Assembly (NCBI GenBank): GCA_026770585.1
Contig: MU647908.1
Coordinates: forward strand, 22,266 to 33,677
DNA length: 11,412 bases
Direction of reading: 5' to 3'
Origin: Baffinella frigidus
Lineage: Eukaryota; Cryptophyceae; Cryptomonadales; Baffinellaceae
The translations under genes were made by a program, and so were the position numbers. Shown here piece by piece: positions 6,694-11,412 of the stretch (positions are counted from its first letter, which is position 1; each line of letters opens with the position of its first letter). Below the pieces are notes generated by a model. It saw only the letters and a list, made by a program, of their open reading frames with translations. It searched no databases and was not told where the DNA came from.

Positions 6694-6829
6694 GCATAAA
6701 CCATAAACCCCAACCCGTAAACCGTAAACCGTAAACCCTACACTCTAAATTCTCAACCATAAACATTGAAGACTAAACCCTAAACCCTAAACCCTAAAAC
6801 CTGAACCCTAAACCCTACACCCTAACCAC
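6694..6829 (+). repeat. Interstitial telomere-like tract (CCCTAAA type, degenerate)
   Basis: There are runs of CCCTAAA with variants (CCGTAAA, CCATAAA, CCCTACA). The best run, about five units, is near 6774-6815. The C-rich strand reads left to right, as at a left chromosome end, yet unique sequence continues leftwards, so the tract is internal. The 7-bp unit is the Arabidopsis-type telomere repeat. Confidence 0.8.
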
Positions 6830-7070
6830 ACCTACGCTGTCCGCAGCCGTGTTTTACGTTGAACCAAGTCAGGAACCTACCTGTAAGTGTCTAGTGAGGG
6901 CCTGCCGGCTGGCCACGCTTCAGGCGCACTGACAGCGTGACACATGCACGTAATTCATTTTTCACCTCGCCGAAACTGCTCCCCCCCATACCCGCAGCTA
7001 GTGGACACTGGCAGGGACATTTGCGATCCTGGGCTGAGGCAAAAGCGTCAGGTTGGGGGCAACTTGGGGC

Positions 7071-7109
7071 CCGGAGGTACTCCTGGAGGTAGAACCACGG
7101 ATTCTTGAC
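7071..7109 (-). CDS. C-terminal exon piece of the glycosyltransferase-like gene
   Basis: After the acceptor CGCGTGGCAG the minus strand reads VKNPWFYLQEYLR. A WFYLQ.YL motif is expected a few dozen residues after GKDQS in this family. Distance, strand and order agree with the exon at 8002-8202. The frame stays open to 6891, but past YLR it no longer looks conserved. The true end of the gene is not determined, and I see no clear AATAAA on this strand nearby. Confidence 0.4.
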
Positions 7110-7130
7110 CTGCCACGCGGGAGCAGTCAG

Positions 7131-7290
7131 CTCTCTGTCTCTGTCTCTCTCTTTCTCTCTCTGTCTCTCTAGCTCTCGCTCGCTCACACGCGCGCGCGCT
7201 CTCTCTCCATCTCTCTCTCTCTCGCTGGCTCTCGCTGGCTCTCGCTGGCTCTCGCTGGCTCTCACGCGCGCTCTCTCTCGCGCTCTCTAG
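7131..7290. repeat. CT-rich microsatellite with 10-bp subrepeat
   Basis: Long (CT)n runs are interrupted by GT and CG. CTCGCTGGCT occurs four times exactly at 7221-7260. The tract lies between candidate exons of the minus-strand glycosyltransferase-like gene, so on the transcript it would be GA-rich intron sequence. Confidence 0.85.
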
Positions 7291-7358
7291 CTCAACAAAG
7301 AATGGATGCGTCTGGAACAGCAACTTGGCGGGGCGCACCCGGATGTCCGTGTTTTTCA
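7285..7358 (-). CDS. Candidate middle exon of the glycosyltransferase-like gene
   Basis: After a strong acceptor with a pyrimidine tract (TTTCTTGCACTTTCCCGCAG, then AGTG), one minus-strand frame reads VKNTDIRVRPAKLLFQTHPF and then FVELE before the microsatellite. It lies between the GKDQS and WFYLQ exons on the same strand. No family motif confirms it, so it rests on the splice signal and protein-like composition only. Confidence 0.25.
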
Positions 7359-7833
7359 CTCTGCGGGAAAGTGCAAGAAAGGAGGGTGCTTGCTTGCTCG
7401 AGGCCCAGGCGATGAGACAACCCTGCCGGTAACGTCCCGATTACGTGTAACTCCGGAACAAGGGCAGCGCACCGTTTGAGGTTTCGAGTGAAGAATCCAG
7501 TCTTCGGGCGGCTGCACCTGCCCCCCCCGGACCAAGCATGAGTACCGGGGGTCCTCGGTGCTTCGTAGGCCACTGGGGTGCTCACGTGTGCGAGCGACAC
7601 CAAATCTGCAGCCGAGGCACGTGACAAGTGCATGGGGCTGGGCGGGTCCACCTCACGCCCCACGCACACGATCAGAGTAGGTCCGCCCAAGGCCTTTGGA
7701 TGTTGGGGAGGGGAGAGACCAGGGCGCAGATGCGGGGCACCTTGAGGCACACCTGACGCCCCCACCCCTGTTAGCGTCAGCACGCGAGATTCCCGGGCGC
7801 TGCGCGACACCTGCTCCACTGCCCGCACCTCCG

Positions 7834-7917
7834 GGAGAGAGAGAGAGAGAGCGAGTGCGAGAGCGAGCGAGAGAGAGAGCGAGAGAGAGCGAGAGAGAGA
7901 GAGAGAGAGAGAGAGAG
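7834..7917. repeat. GA-rich microsatellite
   Basis: This is an almost pure (GA)n run with GC interruptions, opposite in orientation to 7131-7290. On the minus-strand transcript it would be a CU-rich tract in the intron after the GKDQSVM exon. Confidence 0.85.
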
Positions 7918-8001
7918 CTGCCAGCAGGGTCTGGCAGGAAAGCGTGCGAGGAAAGGGAGGGGGCAGGGAAATGGGAAATGGAGGCAGGGAAACGGGGAGC
8001 G

Positions 8002-8202
8002 TGCCGTGGCCATGACACTCTGGTCCTTGCCGGCAAACCTCCCGCGATCCAGGTACATCCCGAGAGCTCGGTAGAACAGCCCGTGCCATTCCTGCCACCG
8101 CAACACTCGCCCACGCGTGAGAACTATGGCGTTGGAGTCGTTGAGCGTCATGACGTTGGAGCCGTTTGGTGTGTCGGGTGGAACAGGTTGTGCAATGCGC
8201 AG
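8002..8202 (-). CDS. Exon of an HtrL/YibB-like putative glycosyltransferase
   Basis: On the minus strand, after a plausible acceptor (TCGCTCGACAG, intron end 8203), a 67-codon open stretch encodes LRIAQPVPPD..., then NVMTLNDSNAIVLTR and WQEWHGLFYRALGMY, then GRFAGKDQSVMATA. The tail (W.E.., FYR.L..Y...G.F.GKDQS) resembles the HtrL/YibB family of putative glycosyltransferases as I know it, where a Gly-Lys-Asp-Gln motif is strongly conserved. The family's catalytic role is not firmly established. The 3' boundary is uncertain: the frame runs on into Pro/Phe-rich intron-like sequence after 8002, with only GC or GTTTCC as nearby donors. N-terminal exons, expected upstream to the right, are not recognisable, so the gene may be truncated. 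Confidence 0.5.
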
Positions 8203-8829
8203 CTGTCGAGCGAGGAGTGAACACCTTAAAAGGTTTTATAGACTTTCACCTGAAAGCCAAGGTCTAGCTTGACTGTCTTATATGTGCCGAGTTTGCTCGC
8301 AGCGGCATTGCGTTGCGCCGAGACACGCCCCCAAGTTACCACCACACACTGCAGAGTCGCAGGGGTACACACCGTTGGAGGGGCACGTGCAGAAGCCCAA
8401 AGAAACACGCCAAAAGTCAGCAACTTGTCACGTCCCTCCCCGGAGTTCCGGGGAGGGACGTGCCGCGTAGCCTACCGAGTGGTGTTCCGAGTGGCTTGGG
8501 AATAAAAGTAGTAAATTTCACCAAGACCAATGTAGAAACCCCTAGGATCTTATTAATACCCTTTCGTCCCCAAGAACAGGAAACATTCCAAGACCTAGGA
8601 CCCTACGGTAGGCAACCCGCAGGGACATAGGGGGTTTCCTACGGATAAGGTAACGGAAACTCGGGCATTTCCTGCCCGAAAATCCCTTCGTAGCCCGCTG
8701 TGGGGCCTTACCCTTTCGGCCACAAATATGTACTGTGGGCCAATACCTAGGAGCCGGGGGTGGTCCTGGGGGGGGGGGGGTTCTTAAATTCGAGGCACCC
8801 TTGTACCAACACGGCGCCAGGTATTAATT
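8203..8829. other. No gene recognised; hairpins and G-rich tract
   Basis: A perfect 15-bp stem CACGTCCCTCCCCGG with loop AGTT lies at 8429-8462. A small hairpin CGGGCA/TGCCCG is at 8662-8678, an AATAAA on the plus strand at 8501-8506, and a run of about 13 G near 8768-8781. A minus-strand stretch at about 8290-8430 is Cys-rich in one frame but matches nothing I recognise. Confidence 0.5.
8429..8462. repeat. Perfect 15-bp hairpin with AGTT loop
   Basis: CACGTCCCTCCCCGG at 8429-8443 is exactly complementary to 8448-8462. It is very GC-rich and stable. It lies 5' of the minus-strand glycosyltransferase-like exon. Confidence 0.85.
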
Positions 8830-8917
8830 GGTCCTTTAGGTCCTTTAGGTTCTTCGAGCTCCCAACATAGGCGGACACCGGAACTTGTTCTGTAGGAAAG
8901 GCCCGGCTTCCTTTCGG
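8830..8917 (-). repeat. Dispersed 88-bp repeat, copy 4
   Basis: It is the reverse complement of copy 2 over the whole length, with only a few differences near the CCGGGCC segment. Together with copy 2 it forms a very long-range inverted repeat, about 3.5 kb apart. Confidence 0.75.
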
Positions 8918-9013
8918 ATCACCTCAAGCCCCCCTGTACAGAGGATCGCGGCATTCCTTTATCCAAGAAAATTGTTAGGAGACAGGCAAAATTCGGATAA
9001 AGATGGGAGTTAA

Positions 9014-9057
9014 AAGAACCTAAAGGACCTAAAGGACCTAAAGGACCTAAAGAACCT
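9014..9057 (+). repeat. 9-bp minisatellite CTAAAGGAC
   Basis: Four to five units of CCTAAAGGA or CCTAAAGAA stand in tandem. They are the same unit found at the 3' end of the dispersed 88-bp repeat, here expanded without the rest of the repeat, about 100 bp from copy 4. Confidence 0.8.
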
Positions 9058-9195
9058 GAAACATCACCCGGCAAATTCGTTTTTCGGTCCTGGTCGGTTC
9101 CTGACACCTTCCTCTCATCGCCGCTGCGCCCAGCGCCTCAACACGAGGCTGCGATCCACCGACCTCTGCGCCGAGGCTGTGATTCTGGAGGAGGC

Positions 9196-9709
9196 ATGAC
9201 GGATGTGAGGGCGGTGATTCGCGATGCTGGCGTGGACCTCGAGAATGACGCGCTGGCTCATGAGATGGTGTGGTGGGTGGGACTCCATGGCGGACGGCTG
9301 CTCCACGTCGCTGCATTTGCACATCCTGGCATTGTTCGCCATAGCCACGCGACCAACATAACACAGAAAAAGCGCCCGTGCTTGCCAATCATTGCGCACT
9401 CCCGGTGCAAACCCTTCAAGTGGCCGCCATCCTAAAACCCGTGAGAACCGGCTAGCCATCGTGCGGGCATTGCTCGACGCAGGGGCGGACGAAGACGCGA
9501 AAACCACCGCCGGATGGTCGCCCATCGACATCGCCAAATCCAACCCGAACCGCGCCATCCTATCCCTCCTCAGAGACCGCCAGGCGGCCAAGCGCACGTT
9601 CCTCTCGTTCGCCATGGGCCACCATCCGCGGCTTTGGGAGCGCTCGATGGCCAACCAGTTGGACGCGCACGATCACTCCCCGGAACCGTTGCCCGGAATA
9701 AACCATTGA
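9196..9709 (+). CDS. Ankyrin-repeat protein gene, 3' part, in two frames
   Basis: Segment 1 starts with ATG at 9196 and encodes MTDVRAVIRDAGVDL..., then HGGRLLHVAAFAHPGIV, an ankyrin repeat (LLHVAA..GH..IV). Segment 2, in another frame, encodes ENRLAIVRALLDAGADEDA, then AGWSPIDIAKSNPNRAIL, a clear ankyrin repeat plus the first helix of the next one, and ends at TGA 9707-9709. The change of frame between about 9342 and 9437 is either an intron (no strong donor seen after GIV) or a frameshift in a decaying gene. Ankyrin repeats bind proteins; no partner can be inferred. AATAAA at 9697-9702 overlaps the stop region and would give a very short 3' end. Upstream exons may exist but I cannot identify them. 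Confidence 0.6.
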
Positions 9710-10390
9710 AAAGAAGAGCTCCTGTGTGAGCCGTCGCGAGCAAAGGACACACATCTGAGGCGTTTCCGAAGTGGTTCCCATCGTGAACTCGACCCCTATG
9801 AAAGGCATCGACGGATCGATGAAATTGCATTCGCACGAGTCCCCGCATACACAAGGACGCTCTCCCGCATGCATTGGTTCGCGGAGAAACGACTCCTCAT
9901 AGCTTTTTGTCACAACTGGAATGACCTCGGTATTACTCACGTCGTCCGTAAAGACCTGGTTGAGCATCTGCGCATACGGCAAGCGGCTTATAAGCGAGAA
10001 CACCTCCAACACCACTGGAACTTGTTGACCACTGCTGACAGAGACGTTTACTGGATTGTAGTTTTCCAGAACGGGTTTGGGATTCGGAGGTATATCACTC
10101 TTGGGGATGACAGCCTTCTTGTGTTGTACAATCGGAACCGGTGGGTCCTCAGGTGCCGAGTCAACAGGCTTTTTGCGCTGTACCACGGTGTCTTCCGTTG
10201 CAGAGTCAACAGGCTTTTTGCGCTGTACCGCCGTGTCTTCAACGCAACTCCGCTTTGGCGGGTTTTCATTTTCCTCTGTGTCCGCCGGGCTTTGCCGCAC
10301 GGTTTTGGATTTGTTGCGCCGCTTCCGCACAGAGCAGGTGTCGGGATCTAAGGGACGTGTTTGTGACGCCCACGCATCGGGGAACATCAT
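9560..10390 (-). CDS. Intronless protein with NLS, 15-residue repeats and Cys cluster, possibly virus-derived
   Basis: 276 codons from ATG at 10390. A basic stretch RKRRNKSK (residues about 22-29) looks like a nuclear localisation signal. Residues 54-83 hold two 15-residue repeats ([AV]VQRKKPVDSA.ED.), encoded by 45-bp direct repeats. The N-terminal 110 residues are Pro/Lys/Glu-rich and probably disordered. The C-terminal part has SYEESFLREP, then a Cys cluster CxCxxxCxC (180, 182, 186, 188) and CVLC (214-217), which could bind zinc, followed by SRRLTQELFFSMVYSG. This style reminds me of uncharacterised proteins of DNA viruses of protists, but I cannot name the family. The last roughly 40 codons lie antisense to the ankyrin gene and may be fortuitous. 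The next gene upstream is on the same strand. Confidence 0.6.
   Translation of the reverse strand: MMFPDAWASQTRPLDPDTCSVRKRRNKSKTVRQSPADTEENENPPKRSCVEDTAVQRKKPVDSATEDTVVQRKKPVDSAPEDPPVPIVQHKKAVIPKSDIPPNPKPVLENYNPVNVSVSSGQQVPVVLEVFSLISRLPYAQMLNQVFTDDVSNTEVIPVVTKSYEESFLREPMHAGERPCVCGDSCECNFIDPSMPFIGVEFTMGTTSETPQMCVLCSRRLTQELFFSMVYSGQRFRGVIVRVQLVGHRALPKPRMVAHGEREERALGRLAVSEEG
9697..9702 (+). terminator. AATAAA polyadenylation signal overlapping the ankyrin stop codon region
   Basis: AATAAACCATTGA places the hexamer only a few bases before the stop of the ankyrin gene. Whether it is used cannot be told from sequence. Confidence 0.35.
10158..10247. repeat. Two 45-bp tandem repeats within the Cys-cluster ORF
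   Basis: GAGTCAACAGGCTTTTTGCG repeats with period 45 (10158 and 10203). The second copy shows a few changes. The period is a multiple of three and encodes QRKKPVDSA-type repeats, so it adds residues without a frameshift. Confidence 0.85.
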
Positions 10391-10439
10391 GATAGATACA
10401 TGGTTGTTGGGAGATTTTCAGCCACACGCAGGGCATATG

Positions 10440-10462
10440 GATTTTTTTAATTATTTACGTAC
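10440..10462 (-). promoter_or_regulatory. AT-rich possible promoter of the Cys-cluster ORF
   Basis: Read on the minus strand, GTAAATAATTAAAAAAATCC lies about 50-70 bp before the ATG at 10390, in the short gap between two same-strand genes. It is much more AT-rich than its surroundings. No defined box is recognised, so this is a positional guess. Confidence 0.25.
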
Positions 10463-10478
10463 ACACACCTTTCGTCTG

Positions 10479-10559
10479 GTTAAAGATTGTAAAAACACGT
10501 TTATTGACACGTTGAAGATATTGACAAGTTAAAGATTGTAAAAACACGTTTATTGACAC
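10479..10559. repeat. Perfect 32-bp direct repeat, period 49, each with a minus-strand AATAAA
   Basis: 10479-10510 equals 10528-10559 (starts GTTAAAGATTGTAAAAACAC). Each copy holds TTTATT, i.e. AATAAA on the minus strand, at 10500-10505 and 10549-10554. The nearer signal lies 33 nt after the end of the membrane-protein gene. Confidence 0.85.
10549..10554 (-). terminator. Polyadenylation signal of the membrane-protein gene
   Basis: AATAAA on the minus strand stands a short distance after the stop codon at 10588. A duplicate signal 49 bp further on could serve as backup. Confidence 0.5.
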
Positions 10560-10587
10560 ACACATACACAAACGGCCCAAACGAGCT

Positions 10588-11298
10588 TTATGGAATAGGG
10601 CGGGGACACATTTGATTCGCCGTTGCCACGATAACAATCACTCCAAACAGAACAGGAAGTCCCTGTGCGTCTCCAATCGATTTCACATACAGTGATGCAT
10701 CTGATATTACCCCGTTCAGACCAACAAGAAATGCCAGGTCATCCAACCACGGCATCGCCGGCTGTCCCGACGTGCGTGTGAACGTGGTCAGTGACGAGGT
10801 AGCAAACACAAGTACCGCGAGCGTGTGGCCCTGGAGTCCGAATTTTTGCAATATCGCAGAGATGAACGAAGCTGTCCTCCAAGTTATGAACTGTTGTATA
10901 TTCTGAAGGTCGGGACTCACTGCTTGAAATTTCCACAGCAAGCCAAAGATGCCTAAGATGATGGCGATATCACACACTTCGTCGCCTGAAGGAGCAAATG
11001 CAACGGATGTAAACGCGTCAAAAAATACCAAATTTGCAACGTCGCACATTAGCGGGTAGAGTCGAGCGGTATGTTCGGTGCTTGTGATCCATTGGCAAAT
11101 ATGTGGAAAAGTCACAATGACCGCAAAAGATATGATCGGAAAAAGACGGCTGGCTCGTAGTGGGTCCAAAACCCCGCCCACATTGGTTGCGAAAGCGTAT
11201 ACGATCTGCGATTTGAATTGATCCCCGTCATCCTCGAGTGCAACACTGTTGGGGAGCAACGTGAGAGCTGCAAGGACTGTAGGTCTGAGGTCTGTCAT
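10588..11298 (-). CDS. Intronless multi-pass membrane protein of unknown function
   Basis: 236 codons. I chose ATG at 11298 (MTDLRPTVLAALTLL); the frame is open a few codons upstream but without another ATG. Hydrophobic segments lie at about residues 51-68, 82-102, 109-124, 158-173, 187-200 and 212-227, so four to six membrane spans are likely. A charged loop (EDDGDQFK) follows the N-terminus. There is no signal-peptide-like start and no family motif I recognise. It shares strand and short spacing (about 200 bp) with the Cys-cluster ORF downstream, and the two look like a compact gene pair. Its lower GC and lack of introns differ from the RCC1 gene. Confidence 0.6.
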   Translation of the reverse strand: MTDLRPTVLAALTLLPNSVALEDDGDQFKSQIVYAFATNVGGVLDPLRASRLFPIISFAVIVTFPHICQWITSTEHTARLYPLMCDVANLVFFDAFTSVAFAPSGDEVCDIAIILGIFGLLWKFQAVSPDLQNIQQFITWRTASFISAILQKFGLQGHTLAVLVFATSSLTTFTRTSGQPAMPWLDDLAFLVGLNGVISDASLYVKSIGDAQGLPVLFGVIVIVATANQMCPRPIP

Positions 11299-11319
11299 GC
11301 AAACCCCATGAAGCCCCAA

Positions 11320-11412
11320 GGGGGGGACCCCAAACTGGGGGGGGGGATGGAGAGGGGGGGGGGGAGGGGGAGAGGGGGGGGGAGAGAGGGAGAGGGGGGG
11401 AGAGAGAGGGAG
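11320..11412. repeat. G/A-rich low-complexity tract
   Basis: Poly-G is broken by GAGA. On the minus strand it is a long C/T tract ending ...CCCCAG shortly before the membrane-protein start codon. It could be a promoter-proximal pyrimidine tract or an intron end; the sequence alone does not decide. Confidence 0.7.

Noticed and set aside
7696-8220. A plus-strand frame with Glu-Arg repeats
   Set aside because: The repeats come from the GA microsatellite and no conserved segment is seen.
7292-8224. A 310-codon minus-strand frame with a long Ser-Leu run
   Set aside because: The Ser-Leu run is the translated microsatellite, and the frame is out of phase with the GKDQSVM exon, which looks like the real coding part.
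11299-11319. An upstream extension of the membrane-protein gene starting at TTG
   Set aside because: Non-ATG starts are unusual in eukaryotes, and an ATG is available at 11298 that gives a sensible N-terminus.

Overview
The window looks like nuclear DNA of a eukaryotic microbe, most likely an alga or another protist, not a bacterium. It has many short GT...AG introns, canonical AATAAA-type polyadenylation signals, a degenerate CCCTAAA (plant/alga-type) telomere-like tract, long purine/pyrimidine microsatellites and many small fold-back elements. That telomere type occurs in green algae, cryptophytes and dinoflagellates among others, so I do not name a species.

Region 1 (1-4620, + strand) is the inside of a gene built from RCC1 repeats. 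Each roughly 50-residue repeat (one propeller blade) is encoded by two tiny phase-0 exons. An 81-nt 'A' exon encodes DGGSLTCWG...GQLG...P and a 69-nt 'B' exon encodes VVVDLGGTAVAVAVG...CAIL. Eleven such exons can be placed. All keep the same splice-junction logic, and joined they read without a stop for 267 codons. The introns are also copies of each other, so whole two-exon/two-intron genomic modules were duplicated in tandem. Several introns carry later insertions: two small elements with terminal inverted repeats, a 27-bp repeat and a roughly 500-bp unexplained insert. The array starts left of the window and loses homology abruptly near 4620, in the middle of an intron.

Region 2 (4620-6840) holds no convincing gene. 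It is a repeat-dense block. It contains copies of a roughly 88-bp dispersed repeat ending in CTAAAGGAC units, nested palindromes, a 22-bp tandem repeat, a 60-bp perfect fold-back and an interstitial telomere-like tract.

Region 3 (about 7070-8202, - strand) contains exon pieces of a gene that resembles the HtrL/YibB-type putative glycosyltransferase family (motifs GKDQSVM and WFYLQ). They are separated by GA/CT microsatellite-rich introns. The 5' exons are not recognisable here. 8203-9190 is repeat-rich and non-coding as far as I can see.

Region 4 (9196-9709, + strand) is the 3' end of an ankyrin-repeat gene in two frames. It meets, tail to tail and overlapping, an intronless cluster on the - strand (9560-11298). 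That cluster has a nuclear-type protein with internal 15-residue repeats and a C-terminal Cys cluster, preceded by a multi-pass membrane protein. This compact intronless pair differs in style from the rest of the window and may be a piece of an integrated protist DNA virus, but that is an inference. The window ends in a G/A-rich low-complexity tract.
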